Shown: piece after piece, positions 35,559-45,064 of the stretch
Position numbering within the stretch: position 1 is the stretch's first letter
How the letters are laid out: each line of letters opens with the position of its first letter
NCBI GenBank assembly: GCA_020053795.1
Contig: JAGVMN010000011.1
Span: 1-46,366 of the forward strand
Length of the DNA stretch: 46,366 nucleotides
Origin: Bacteroidia bacterium
GTDB lineage: Bacteria; Bacteroidota; Bacteroidia; NS11-12g; UBA9320
Reading direction: 5' to 3'
Program-made: the position numbers and the translations under genes
Notes under the pieces: model-generated
Databases searched by the model: none
Seen by the model: the letters and a program-made list of their open reading frames with translations, nothing else
Told to the model about the DNA's origin: nothing

Positions 35559-36788
35559 ATGAAAAGTACATATTTTGCTTTCAGCCTCATTGTATTAGTG
35601 TTTTCCAAATCACTTTCTCAAGACCTGTTGGGAACCCGAACCGGCAATTATTCCGGGGTTTCAGGCATTGCCCTGAATCCTTCCTCTATGGTTGATTCCA
35701 AATTGAGATTCGATGTTAATATTTCAACATTCGCCTTTAGTGTTGATAACAACTATATCTTTATACCAAAAAAGGATCTGAAGTTTCTGGGGTTCAAAAA
35801 TCTGATTAATAAGGCCAGCAACAATGGTTTCACCGATGATTATAAATATGGAAGTGGTGATAAGAAAGGCTATTTTGGATTCTTCATTCAGGGTCCGTCA
35901 GCTATGATGAACGTTGGGCGGCATGCCTTTTCCATCTTCTATAATGCCCGTCTTGAGTTTAATATTGACAAGGTACATTTTGCCGCTGCCAAGCTGGCTT
36001 TGGAAGATATGCGTTTCGACCCGCTCGAAAATGATTTTAATGGCACTAATCCAGCGAATATTTTCAACGCAAAGAATTTTTCGGTCAACTCCCTTGCATG
36101 GGCCGAATGGGGTGGAAGTTATGGTACTTCGATTCTTTTAAAAAAACGCCACCATATTAAAGGAGCGATAACCTTGAAATATCTGCAGGGTATGGGAGGG
36201 GGATATATTGAAAACCCTGACCTGAAGTTTTATATGCACGGGGGTCTTGATGACACCACATGGAATATTGATGCTCAGAATTTTGAGTATGGTCGTGTAG
36301 ATTATTGGAGTTATGGTAACCTTAAAAAATACAAAGACCTGATCCATGGCAAAGGATTTGGATTTGACCTGGGTTTTACATACGAGCATTATAAGAAGGA
36401 TGCAGACAGTTACAAATATCAAATGGATGGTCAGATGTTAACGGATCCCGTAGTAACGAAATACGATTACAGGATTGGTCTTTCATTATTAGATTTTGGC
36501 AGTGTTTCGTATAAAGATGAATTTTCCGGAACCTTCAGAATAGATGGAAATAACCCTTTATATGATCAGAAGAAATACGGAGCAACCAATAACGATTGGT
36601 TTCACGAAAAAATCGAGAGTCAGATGGATTTTGACACGACTTACAGCAAGTTGTTTTATGGCACTCCCTACGATACCAAAATATCCGATCAGTTCAATAT
36701 GAATTTACCAACAGCTTTGAGTCTTCAGGCAGATGTCAATGTTTGGAAGAAATTATTTGTCAATGCCACTATCATTAAAAGTGTATAA
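35559..36788 (+). CDS. DUF5723-type outer-membrane protein, N-terminal part (gene split by TAA)
   Basis: The 409-residue product has a signal peptide (STYFAFSLIVLVFSKSLSQD) and a beta-rich domain that recalls Bacteroidota DUF5723 barrels (GNYSGVSGIALNPSSMVDS). It stops at TAA 36786-36788 after FVNATIIKSV, inside the barrel. The very next codons continue in the same frame with the expected end of that barrel, then TSP3 repeats and OmpA. The stop is therefore internal to the ancestral gene of about 853 residues. Alone, this piece would be a truncated barrel without its peptidoglycan anchor. A good promoter lies upstream. Confidence 0.75.
   Translation: MKSTYFAFSLIVLVFSKSLSQDLLGTRTGNYSGVSGIALNPSSMVDSKLRFDVNISTFAFSVDNNYIFIPKKDLKFLGFKNLINKASNNGFTDDYKYGSGDKKGYFGFFIQGPSAMMNVGRHAFSIFYNARLEFNIDKVHFAAAKLALEDMRFDPLENDFNGTNPANIFNAKNFSVNSLAWAEWGGSYGTSILLKKRHHIKGAITLKYLQGMGGGYIENPDLKFYMHGGLDDTTWNIDAQNFEYGRVDYWSYGNLKKYKDLIHGKGFGFDLGFTYEHYKKDADSYKYQMDGQMLTDPVVTKYDYRIGLSLLDFGSVSYKDEFSGTFRIDGNNPLYDQKKYGATNNDWFHEKIESQMDFDTTYSKLFYGTPYDTKISDQFNMNLPTALSLQADVNVWKKLFVNATIIKSV
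36786..36788 (+). other. In-frame TAA within the DUF5723-OmpA gene
   Basis: The codons before (ATT AAA AGT GTA) and after (GTG GGT AAA CAT) are in one frame and encode one domain. A single change, such as CAA or AAA to TAA, would explain the break. No selenocysteine or readthrough signal is evident. Confidence 0.7.
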
Positions 36789-38120
36789 GTGGGTAAACAT
36801 CAGGTCATCCGGCCTACACTTTTGTCAATTACCCCTAGGTATGAAAGCAAAAACTTTGAAGTCAGTATGCCATTTTCATTATACAATGGTAATAGTAAAC
36901 GACTTGGTTTGGCGTTCAGGGTTGGTTCTGTGTTTTTCGGAAGCGATAAGATCGGGCCATTACTTGGGTTTAGCGACCTTTATGGAACGGATTTTTATTT
37001 GGGAATAAAAATCAGCATTCATAAAAACCGAATTAAAGATTGGGACAAAGATTCGATTTCGGATAAGAAAGATAAATGTAAAAACTTATTTGGCCTGACC
37101 GCATTTGACGGTTGCCCCGATAGTGATGGTGACGGTATCCCTGATTCTGAAGACCAATGTGTATTCATTTCGGGGATTGCTGAGTTCAATGGTTGCCCGG
37201 ACAAGGACAGGGACGGGATCATTGACATTGCCGACGAATGCCCCGACTTTTACGGCACAATTGAATTCAAAGGATGTCCTGATTCTGACAGTGACAAGGT
37301 TATTGATAAACTGGATGATTGCCCGACTGTATTTGGTTTGAAGCAATACAAGGGTTGTCCGGACACCGATGGCGACAGTATCATTGATAAGTTAGATGAA
37401 TGTCCTGCATTTGCCGGCCCGATTATTTTTAATGGTTGCCCGGATGCTGATGGAGACTTTATTCCAGATCAAAAAGACGATTGTCCAATTCAAAAAGGAA
37501 TGATTATTTACAATGGTTGTCCGGATACTGATGGAGACGGGTTGCCTGACAATAAGGACAATTGTCCGAATGATGTTGGTTTGGTGTCGAATGTAGGCTG
37601 TCCGGATAAAGACGGTGATGGTTTAACTGATAATAAAGACGACTGCCCGGATGAATCCGGACCAATATCGAACAGAGGCTGTCCGGCTAAAATCATTGAA
37701 TATCCAAAGAAATCAGTCATTCCGGAAGAAGTCATTCCGGAGGTAAAAGTCGCCGAATTGACTAAAGAGGAAGCAGAAATAATTAACAAGGTTTTCAAAA
37801 ACCTGAATTTCGAACCGGGCAAGGCTATTATAAAATCATCTTCTTTTGAGTCAATGGATGTTTTGGTTGATTTGCTAAAGAAAAAACCCAATTTCAAATT
37901 GGTGATTGAAGGTCACACAGACAATGTGGGCAAACCTGCCGCCAATCTTACGCTGTCGAAAAACAGGGCAGCAGCCGCTGAAAAATATATTACCGACAAA
38001 GGAATTGACGGTTCAAGAATTTTCCCCAAAGGATATGGCCAAACCAAACCCGTTGCAGACAATAAAACCTCTGAAGGCAGGGCCTTGAACAGACGCGTTG
38101 AGTTTACGTTGGTTGAATAG
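36789..38120 (+). CDS. TSP3 repeat/OmpA-domain protein, C-terminal part of the split gene
   Basis: The 443 codons begin at a GTG directly after the in-frame TAA. Residues of about 1-80 complete the upstream barrel domain (RPTLLSITPRYESKNFEVSM). About 84-305 hold eight thrombospondin type-3-like calcium-binding repeats (DSDGDGIPDSEDQC, GCPDTDGDGLPDNKDNC). About 325-443 form an OmpA-like peptidoglycan-binding domain (EGHTDNVG, NRAAAAEKYI, GRALNRRVEF). It has no signal peptide of its own, so it could only work through readthrough of the TAA or if the stop is an error. In the intact form it would link the outer membrane to peptidoglycan. Confidence 0.8.
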   Translation: MGKHQVIRPTLLSITPRYESKNFEVSMPFSLYNGNSKRLGLAFRVGSVFFGSDKIGPLLGFSDLYGTDFYLGIKISIHKNRIKDWDKDSISDKKDKCKNLFGLTAFDGCPDSDGDGIPDSEDQCVFISGIAEFNGCPDKDRDGIIDIADECPDFYGTIEFKGCPDSDSDKVIDKLDDCPTVFGLKQYKGCPDTDGDSIIDKLDECPAFAGPIIFNGCPDADGDFIPDQKDDCPIQKGMIIYNGCPDTDGDGLPDNKDNCPNDVGLVSNVGCPDKDGDGLTDNKDDCPDESGPISNRGCPAKIIEYPKKSVIPEEVIPEVKVAELTKEEAEIINKVFKNLNFEPGKAIIKSSSFESMDVLVDLLKKKPNFKLVIEGHTDNVGKPAANLTLSKNRAAAAEKYITDKGIDGSRIFPKGYGQTKPVADNKTSEGRALNRRVEFTLVE

Positions 38121-38202
38121 ATATATGTATCCTTGTAAGTTTCTGACTTTTAAATATTTGAAACCTTCAAGCATATTGAATAGAGCTTCGATTGTGTTTA
38201 AT

Positions 38203-39267
38203 TCAACCCTGCTTCAAAACCCTCCTGTCCACCTTAAAATTCACGTAAGGCAGTTTTTCCAGGTACCTGATTTCTTTCGGCAAAAGGTATTTCCCAAAAT
38301 GTTTTTCCAATGTTGATTTAAGGTGTTTCTCAGCATCACTTGTTATTGGAGTGCCGGTCATAAAGAGCACCACCTTTTCGCCAAGTAAATGGTCGGTTTG
38401 ACCGACAACGCAAACGTCTCTGTAGTTAAGGTTAGCGTTCAGCCATTCAGAAATAAGAGCCTCCATTTCTATGGCATTTAATTTCTGCCCGCCCGAGTTA
38501 ATAAAATTCTCTGCCCGCCCGATAATCTCTATTTCACCGCGATGTAAATACGCCTTGTCGCGGGTTTTGATGTTGATTCCAAATCTCGCTATTTCAATTG
38601 ATAAAAACATATTTTCGTCGGTTGATACTTCAATTCCCGGAAGTATTCTGAAATATTTTGAATCTGAATTGTGATTGAGACTCCTGAGAGCGATGTGTGA
38701 TGCTGTTTCTGTCATTCCATAACTTTGATAAACCCGGCATGGCCAGTCTTGTAACTGGTGTTCAACACCCTGACGTAGTTCTGCTCCCCCAATCAAAACA
38801 ACGTTAAAGAACTTCAGCATTTGAAGCGATTTTTTATTTTTGAGCACTTGATATAACTGGTATGGAACCAGTGAAACAAAAGAGCCATTTCCGCCAAATT
38901 GATCGAATGGATTTGCCGATGGTTCCACAATTGTCACATCCCACCTAAATATCAAACTTCTGATAATCATCATAAATCCACCAACCTTGGTTACGGGCAA
39001 ACAGCAAAGCACTTCTTCATTATCTTCTAATTGCAAAAAAGTTTTTGTGCTATTGGCACTCCATATTAAAAAATCCCGCGACAGTTGTACTTTTTTGACT
39101 TGTCCTGTGCTTCCCGAGGTGGTAATGGTAAAATATTTGGCACCGGATTCCCATTGTTTAATGATCTTTAAAGCATTCGACTGATTAGCAGAAAGTCCTA
39201 AAACTGTTTGCAAAAAATGACCAGCCTCTGATGGGTCAATCGAATAAGAACCCAGTTTAATTTTCAC
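38203..39267 (-). CDS. menE: o-Succinylbenzoate-CoA ligase-like AMP-binding enzyme
   Basis: The 354-residue product is short for an adenylate-forming enzyme but has the core motifs: P-loop TTSGSTGQVKKV, the A5 motif YQSYGMTETASHIAL, the A8 region (RAENFINSGGQKLNAIEMEALI) and a compact C-terminal domain ending with the A10 Lys (YVNFKVDRRVL). This size and layout match MenE of Bacteroidota, which activates o-succinylbenzoate with CoA in menaquinone synthesis. Other men genes are not in the window, so the substrate is inferred. The gene converges on the OmpA gene across an 82-bp spacer. Confidence 0.8.
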   Translation of the reverse strand: MKIKLGSYSIDPSEAGHFLQTVLGLSANQSNALKIIKQWESGAKYFTITTSGSTGQVKKVQLSRDFLIWSANSTKTFLQLEDNEEVLCCLPVTKVGGFMMIIRSLIFRWDVTIVEPSANPFDQFGGNGSFVSLVPYQLYQVLKNKKSLQMLKFFNVVLIGGAELRQGVEHQLQDWPCRVYQSYGMTETASHIALRSLNHNSDSKYFRILPGIEVSTDENMFLSIEIARFGINIKTRDKAYLHRGEIEIIGRAENFINSGGQKLNAIEMEALISEWLNANLNYRDVCVVGQTDHLLGEKVVLFMTGTPITSDAEKHLKSTLEKHFGKYLLPKEIRYLEKLPYVNFKVDRRVLKQG

Positions 39268-39281
39268 TTTTTGTTATTTTT

Positions 39282-39470
39282 CCCCGGGCTAAAGCACGGG
39301 GCAATGCATATTTTTATTTTCAATAAATCTATCAATACCCAAAGTTGAAGCATTGGGCTATGCTTTAAACTCTACAACTATTCTGCCCTTCGACTCCGCT
39401 CAGGGTAAACCCTTCCACCTTTCAACCCATAAACCATTCAACTCATCAACCCATAAACCCATCAACCACC
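39282..39470. repeat. Repeat-rich spacer with several small hairpins
   Basis: The 204-bp spacer between two minus-strand genes is full of short palindromes: CCCCG...CGGGG (39282-39301), CCCAA...TTGGG (39338-39357), and CCCT...AGGG around CGACTCCGCT (39386-39405). A run of CATAAACC/CATCAACC-like units follows (about 39419-39467). The first two resemble REP sequences (CCCGGGCTAAAGC) seen between Bacteroidota genes. There is no coding frame. Confidence 0.5.
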
Positions 39471-39471
39471 T

Positions 39472-40788
39472 TCAAATCTTCTCTTTCACCAACTCCACAA
39501 GCCGATCAATCTCCTCATGACTGTTATATATATGTGTTGAAACACGAACACAATTGATCCCGTTTTCCGGAACGCTGCGGATGATGATGTGTTTCTCCCG
39601 GCAATAGTTGGCAAATTCGTTATAATTGGTTTTCTTCAATCGGAAGGCAATCACAGAACCTCTTGAAATGGCCTCTGTGGGTGTCAACATTTCTATTTTA
39701 TCAGAACCCAGACCGAGCAATTTTTCCTGTAAAGAAGCGGCCAGTCTCCGTATTCTCTTCTCGACAACTTCTACCCCAATTTGTTTGTTAAACTCTACTG
39801 CAGCCACAATAGCATAATAAAGAGCCGCACTTTGAGTTCCATAATAATACCGGTGTGCGGTCGGAACCAGTCCTTCCAGAATGGGTGGCTTGTGCAGTAA
39901 GTCCCAGTTCAGCGATGAGTAACCGCCAACGGAGTATGCCTGAACAGCATCGAGTTTTTCTTTTTTCACATATAGAAATCCTGTTCCCGTTGGGGCAAGC
40001 AGCCATTTGTGACAACAGGATGCATAGGCATCGCAACCCATGTCGTGCAAATCGAGTTTCAACATCCCGGGTCCGTGAGCCCCATCAATAAAGGCAAATA
40101 CACCGCGTTTTTTTGCTTCGGCACAAATCTCCTTTACAGGCAATATCTGACCAATGGTGCAGGGTATATGTGGCACGGCCAGTACTTTGGTTTTTTTCGA
40201 AAAAGCTTTTTTAAAGTTGTTAAGGGTTTCTTCAGCAGTACTTCCGAGTGGTACTATTTTGAGTTTTAGTTTGTGCAATTTTGACCGGAGCAACCAAGGC
40301 AATCCGTTGCCCACGTGCTCATGACCGGTTATCAAAATCTCATCCCCTTTCTTCAGCTTCAAACCCCAGCAAACAATATTAATGCCTTCCGTCACATTGT
40401 GCGTGATGGCAATTTCATCCCTGTGTGCATTCACAAGTCCGGCTAAAGCTTCAACCGACTCTATATCTCCGCCGCCATAATTGGCATCCATATTTGTTCT
40501 ATCAATTGCTTTTTTGAATGCTTCAGCAACAGGAAAAGGCGAAGGCCCCATCGTGCCGTTGTTCATATAAGATATTTTATCACTCAATGGGAATTGACTC
40601 CGAATTACTGTCCAATATTCCTCATCATCCGGGTTCCCCGAAAGAGGCAACGGGGGTGGTTGTTTAGCCCTAACTTCCATTGTGGAAAACGCTGTTGAAG
40701 CAAGTGCAAACCCAAATGTTTGAATGAATTGTTTTCTGCCGAGACCAGTGTTAGTCTGTATTTTAGATTCTTTAGTCCTGTTGGTCAT
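39472..40788 (-). CDS. Class-V aminotransferase-fold PLP enzyme with Tat-like leader
   Basis: From the ATG at 40788 the product has 438 residues (an upstream TTG at 40857 is less likely). A leader with GRKQFIQTFGFALASTAFS resembles a Tat signal but has Arg-Lys rather than twin Arg. The PLP-binding Lys lies in the motif SCCHKWLLAPTGTGFLYV, and the cofactor contacts THNVTEGIN and IDGAHGPG are present. This is the family of isopenicillin-N epimerase and cysteine desulfurase-like enzymes. The substrate is unknown; the leader suggests action in the periplasm. Its start lies 110 bp from the start of the divergent PpiC-type gene. Confidence 0.75.
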   Translation of the reverse strand: MTNRTKESKIQTNTGLGRKQFIQTFGFALASTAFSTMEVRAKQPPPLPLSGNPDDEEYWTVIRSQFPLSDKISYMNNGTMGPSPFPVAEAFKKAIDRTNMDANYGGGDIESVEALAGLVNAHRDEIAITHNVTEGINIVCWGLKLKKGDEILITGHEHVGNGLPWLLRSKLHKLKLKIVPLGSTAEETLNNFKKAFSKKTKVLAVPHIPCTIGQILPVKEICAEAKKRGVFAFIDGAHGPGMLKLDLHDMGCDAYASCCHKWLLAPTGTGFLYVKKEKLDAVQAYSVGGYSSLNWDLLHKPPILEGLVPTAHRYYYGTQSAALYYAIVAAVEFNKQIGVEVVEKRIRRLAASLQEKLLGLGSDKIEMLTPTEAISRGSVIAFRLKKTNYNEFANYCREKHIIIRSVPENGINCVRVSTHIYNSHEEIDRLVELVKEKI

Positions 40789-40864
40789 ATCAGTTGGTTT
40801 ACCTCTGAGTTTGTATGCTGTATGTAAAGCGTTATTTTGTTCGGCTATATTATTCAATAATGGT

Positions 40865-40872
40865 TAATTTTG
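40865..40872 (+). promoter_or_regulatory. Possible -7 element (TAATTTTG) for the PPIase operon
   Basis: TAATTTTG fits TAnnTTTG and lies 26 bp before the ATG at 40899. The nearest TTTG upstream (40836-40839) is 25 bp away, longer than the usual spacer, so the match is partial. Confidence 0.3.
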
Positions 40873-40898
40873 CCCTTCTTTTTTAAAAAAGATTATAT

Positions 40899-42848
40899 AT
40901 GAAGAGAGTAGTATTTATTTTTATGATTCTGACTTTTAGTTCAGTCAAACCTGTTATAGCCCAAACAGGAAAGCACGTTGTTTTTACGGTAGGCAACGAA
41001 ACGGTGTACAACGATGAGTTTGAAAGAGTGTTCAGTAAAAACAGCAAACCCGGCAAGGGAAGGCCCAGCCAGGAAGAATTGGAGGAGTATCTCCAACTTT
41101 ACATTAAATTCAAATTGAAAGTGAAAGAGGCTTATGCACGGGGCCTTGACACCAACAAAGCTTTTGTGGATGAATTGACGGGTTATAGAAAACAACTGGC
41201 CCAACCATATTTGACAGATAAGGAAGTGACCGAACAACTGATACATGAGGCTTACGAACGGATGAAGACCGAAGTCAAGGTGAGTCATATCATGGTTAGA
41301 TTAGCTGCTTATGCCACCCCTACGGATACTTTAAGAGCTTTCACCCGCATCATGCAATGGCGTGATAGAATCGTGAAGTTCGGTGAGGCATTTGATTCAG
41401 TGGCCTATCAATATTCTGAAGACGAATCGGCAAAATTTAATTATGGCGATCTAGGCTATTTCTCAACCTTCGCTATGATTTACCCTTTCGAGAATATGGC
41501 CTACACCACTCCAATCGGGCAAATTTCCATGCCTTTCAGAACACAATTTGGCTACCATATTATTGTTGTTAAAGACAAGCGAACCGCACGCGGTGAAGTA
41601 AAAGCAGCCCATCTGATGGTGAGGTTTAATAATGATGGAGAGATATTGGCGGCTAAAGTGAGGATGGATTCTATTTATAAAAAGCTAACCGAAGGAATGG
41701 ATTTCAACAAACTGGTTCAGGATTACTCGGAAGATTACAGCACTAAAACCCGAAATGGAGAGCTAAACTGGATGAACAGTACGGCGGCCAATATTCCGGT
41801 ACAGTTCCGTGAAGCGGCGTATAATCTTAAAAATATTGGGGACTACTCTGAACCCATAAAGACCGATTTTGGCTGGCATATCATCAAATTGCTTGAAAGA
41901 AAACCGCTGGCTTCTTATGATGAAATGAAGGAAACGATCAAGAACAAGGTACAAAGAGATCAACGGAGCGAAAAGAACAAGGAAGTGGTTTTGGTTCGCA
42001 TCAAAAAGGAAAACAACTTTCTGGTTGATGAAAAAAGTCTTGTTGCTTATATCAGTCTGGTTGATTCCGGAATTAACAGCGGCAGTTGGACCCCTACTGA
42101 AAAATTAAAAACAGAAACGAAACTTTTTAGTATTGCAAACCGTACCTACTCATACGCAGACTTTTCAAACTTTATAAAGGAAACACAGGTGGCAAAAGCA
42201 GATCAGGCAAAGGATGCATTAATCAGAGGGTACTTTAAAGAATTCAGTGACAAAAGGAATCTGGAATATGAAGAAGAAATTCTCGAATCGAAATATCCCG
42301 ACTTCAAATACCTGATGCAGGAATACCGCGATGGCATCTTACTGTTTGAGTTAACCGATAAAATGGTTTGGAGTAAAAGTGTAGAAGACACTGTCGGTCT
42401 GAAAGAGTTCCACAATGCCAACAAGCAAAAGTACCTTTGGAAAGACAGATCAGATTTCGACATTTACACGTGCAAAGATGCCAAGTCGGCAGAAAAGGTA
42501 AAAAGGATTTTAAAGAAAAAACCGAACGAATCCGTTGATCTGACAAAACTAAATGCCAAAGACCCAAATATGGTAAAGGTAGAACATAAATTAATTGAGA
42601 AAGGAAACGACAAGCTTTATGAGAATTTTGCATGGACACCGGGTATTCATGACATAGGTTCCAATGGAACTTTTGTATTTGCCAATGTGAAACGGATTAT
42701 TCCGCCAGAACCCAAAATGCTTACCGATGCCATGGGAATGATTACCACAGATTATCAATCTTTTTTAGAAACCAACTGGATTAGTGTTTTACAGGAAAAA
42801 TACCCGGTAGTTGTAAGCCCAAATGCTATCGAAAACCTTTTCAAGTAA
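40899..42848 (+). CDS. Periplasmic peptidyl-prolyl isomerase (PpiC-type, two rotamase domains)
   Basis: The 649-residue product has a signal peptide (RVVFIFMILTFSSVKPVIAQ) and an N-terminal SurA-like helical region (VGNETVYNDEFERVF). Two parvulin rotamase domains follow (about 127-225: EVKVSHIMVRL ... FGYHIIVVKDKR; about 233-335: EVKAAHLMVRF ... FGWHIIKLLERK). A further 300 residues are mostly helical. It should assist folding of outer-membrane proteins in the periplasm. It opens the folding operon and overlaps the next gene by 26 bp. Confidence 0.9.
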   Translation: MKRVVFIFMILTFSSVKPVIAQTGKHVVFTVGNETVYNDEFERVFSKNSKPGKGRPSQEELEEYLQLYIKFKLKVKEAYARGLDTNKAFVDELTGYRKQLAQPYLTDKEVTEQLIHEAYERMKTEVKVSHIMVRLAAYATPTDTLRAFTRIMQWRDRIVKFGEAFDSVAYQYSEDESAKFNYGDLGYFSTFAMIYPFENMAYTTPIGQISMPFRTQFGYHIIVVKDKRTARGEVKAAHLMVRFNNDGEILAAKVRMDSIYKKLTEGMDFNKLVQDYSEDYSTKTRNGELNWMNSTAANIPVQFREAAYNLKNIGDYSEPIKTDFGWHIIKLLERKPLASYDEMKETIKNKVQRDQRSEKNKEVVLVRIKKENNFLVDEKSLVAYISLVDSGINSGSWTPTEKLKTETKLFSIANRTYSYADFSNFIKETQVAKADQAKDALIRGYFKEFSDKRNLEYEEEILESKYPDFKYLMQEYRDGILLFELTDKMVWSKSVEDTVGLKEFHNANKQKYLWKDRSDFDIYTCKDAKSAEKVKRILKKKPNESVDLTKLNAKDPNMVKVEHKLIEKGNDKLYENFAWTPGIHDIGSNGTFVFANVKRIIPPEPKMLTDAMGMITTDYQSFLETNWISVLQEKYPVVVSPNAIENLFK

Positions 42849-43698
42849 TCGTGCTTACTGGCTAATGGCTTTGGTTTTTGTGGTATGGAACTGCAAAGGC
42901 AATGGCGAAGAAGGGGCTGATGATAAGGGAAAAATCGTTGCAACGGTTTATGACAAAACCCTTTACTCATCACAGGTTCGGGCTGCCATGAATACCAATG
43001 TTTCGCAGTTGGACAGTGCATTTTCTGCCAAAGAATTTATCCATTCATGGATCAAACAACAGGTATTGATTCACGCGGCTGAAGAGAAACTTACAGATGA
43101 CGAAAAGGACAAAAGCAGCGAATTAGAACAGTATTTAAATGACCTTTTAATTTACGAACTGCAACAAAAGATCGTCCTTCAAAGACTGGACACAAATATT
43201 TCCGATATTGAAGTTAACAAATATTACGATGACAATCAGAGCAATTTCGAGTTGAAAGAAAATATAGTTAGACTCATATTTTTTAAACTTCCGGCTACGC
43301 TGCCTAAAACAGATAAATTGTGGGCTAAGTTTCAGAAGGGAGGGCAGGAGGACCTTGAAGAAATTACCTACACCGCTGTAGAGAGTGGCGGAAACTTTTT
43401 CAGGGATGAAGATATTTGGCTGTCTTTCGATGATATTTTGAAGGAAATACCCATTAACACTTATAATCAGGAGAATTTTCTGAACAACAACCAATTGATC
43501 AGAATCAACGATAAAAACTTCATTTATTTCGTAAAGATTCTTGATTTCAAAATAAAGAACAGTATTTCGCCCCTTGAGTTTGAACGTGAAAAAATCCGCA
43601 ATATGATTCTAAACAAGCGTAGGGTTTCCCTGATTAATATGTATGAAGAACAATTGTTAAAGGAAGCTCACCAACAGGAAAAAGTAAAACTATTTTGA
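42823..43698 (+). CDS. SurA-N-like periplasmic protein, probable lipoprotein
   Basis: The 291-residue product overlaps the isomerase gene. Its N-terminus (ATG at 42823, or ATG at 42865) carries a hydrophobic stretch ending WNCKGNGEE; the Cys suggests lipidation, though the lipobox is imperfect. The mature part begins like a SurA N domain (IVATVYDKTLYSSQVRAAM) and is helical and charged, but I see no rotamase motif. It probably acts with its neighbours as a chaperone. The stop overlaps the SurA gene by 4 bp. Confidence 0.7.
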   Translation: MLSKTFSSNRAYWLMALVFVVWNCKGNGEEGADDKGKIVATVYDKTLYSSQVRAAMNTNVSQLDSAFSAKEFIHSWIKQQVLIHAAEEKLTDDEKDKSSELEQYLNDLLIYELQQKIVLQRLDTNISDIEVNKYYDDNQSNFELKENIVRLIFFKLPATLPKTDKLWAKFQKGGQEDLEEITYTAVESGGNFFRDEDIWLSFDDILKEIPINTYNQENFLNNNQLIRINDKNFIYFVKILDFKIKNSISPLEFEREKIRNMILNKRRVSLINMYEEQLLKEAHQQEKVKLF

Positions 43699-45050
43699 AA
43701 GTAAAATCCCACACATTCATGCTCTTTTTCTTGCTTTTGACAGGAAAATCAATGGCACAAACAACTACAGTTCTGGAAGAAATTATTGCAGTCGTCGGTG
43801 AAAATGTCTTGCTCCGTTCCGATCTTGAAACAGAATATCTTCAGATGAAAACCCAATACGAGACTTTGCCTCCCAATTACAAATGTCAACTATTGGAACA
43901 ACTGCTTATGCAACAATTGATGCTGCACAAAGCCGAAGTTGACAGCAGTTACGTTTCAGAAGATCTGATTGAATCTGAACTTGAGAGTCGCATCAGATTT
44001 TACTCGCAGCAAATCGGCGGGCAAGCCAAGCTCGAAAAATATCTGGGTAAAAGTATTGTAGAGTACAAAGAAGAAATAAGGGTCACATTGGAAAAGCAGC
44101 TGCGAATTCAGGATATTCAACAGAAAATGGTTCGCGATATCAAAGTATCACCCACAGATGTAAGGAAATTTTTTGAAGCAATTCCAAAGGATAGTTTGCC
44201 TGTTTTTGACGCTGAAGTAGAGGTGGGCCAAATCGTAATCACGCCAAAACCAAGTACGTTTGCGAAGGAATATGCATACAACACGATAAATGCCTATCGG
44301 GAAGATATCATGAGTGGAAAGCGAGATTTTTCCGTGACAGCCAGAGCCTATAGCGACGACATCGGCTCTAAGCAAAAAGGGGGTGAACTTGGATACTTTG
44401 AAAGAGGACAAATGCTTCCGACGTTTGAAGGGATGGCCTTTAAACTGAAAAAGGACAGTGTATCACCTGTCATTGAAACCGATTTTGGCTACCATATTCT
44501 TCTGTTGATTGATCGTAAAGGAGAAAAAATCAATGTCCGACATATACTTGTCAAGCCTAAAATCGTTAGCACTGATATCGATGAAACTAAAAGAGTACTA
44601 GAAAAAATAGCTTCAGATATTAAAAAAGATTCCATCACCTTTTGCCAGGCAGCCGCTAAATTTTCTGAGGACATCGCCACCAAAAGCGGTTGCGGCTTGT
44701 TCATTGATCCGTCTCTTGGTTCTAGTCGCATGCTGGTAACCGCATTGGAACCGGATATTGCCCTTGCAGTTCAGAGCATGGAACCGGGAGACATATCCAG
44801 TCCGCAGGAAGTGGCTAACCAAGATGGAACAAGCAGTTACAGGATTCTTTATTTGAAATCTGAAATAGAACCGCATGTGGCCGATATCAAACTGGATTAT
44901 CAGAAATTGCAGGCTTTCGCACTCGAGAAGAAAAAAATAGAGGAAATGAAAAAATGGGCAACTACCTATCGCAAAAATACTTATGTATGGATTGATGAAT
45001 CATACAATTTGTGCGAAGACGCGGTTAAATGGAGAAACATTTTAAAATAA
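43695..45050 (+). CDS. SurA-type periplasmic chaperone/isomerase
   Basis: The 451-residue product starts at a TTG that overlaps the preceding stop (TTGA), a coupled arrangement; ATG at 43719 is the alternative. A signal peptide (FMLFFLLLTGKSMAQ) is followed by the SurA N-terminal domain (EEIIAVVGENVLLRSDLE) and two rotamase domains (EVEVGQIVITPKPS ... FGYHILLLIDRKG and NVRHILVKPKI ...). The second domain is degenerate. It helps outer-membrane proteins reach the BAM complex. It lies 14 bp before moxR. Confidence 0.9.
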   Translation: MKVKSHTFMLFFLLLTGKSMAQTTTVLEEIIAVVGENVLLRSDLETEYLQMKTQYETLPPNYKCQLLEQLLMQQLMLHKAEVDSSYVSEDLIESELESRIRFYSQQIGGQAKLEKYLGKSIVEYKEEIRVTLEKQLRIQDIQQKMVRDIKVSPTDVRKFFEAIPKDSLPVFDAEVEVGQIVITPKPSTFAKEYAYNTINAYREDIMSGKRDFSVTARAYSDDIGSKQKGGELGYFERGQMLPTFEGMAFKLKKDSVSPVIETDFGYHILLLIDRKGEKINVRHILVKPKIVSTDIDETKRVLEKIASDIKKDSITFCQAAAKFSEDIATKSGCGLFIDPSLGSSRMLVTALEPDIALAVQSMEPGDISSPQEVANQDGTSSYRILYLKSEIEPHVADIKLDYQKLQAFALEKKKIEEMKKWATTYRKNTYVWIDESYNLCEDAVKWRNILK

Positions 45051-45064
45051 AGTTCAAAAGATAA

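Noticed and set aside
36786-36791. Independent second gene starting at GTG 36789
   Set aside because: It would start inside a barrel domain without a signal peptide or its own ribosome-binding site; continuity with the upstream frame is better supported.
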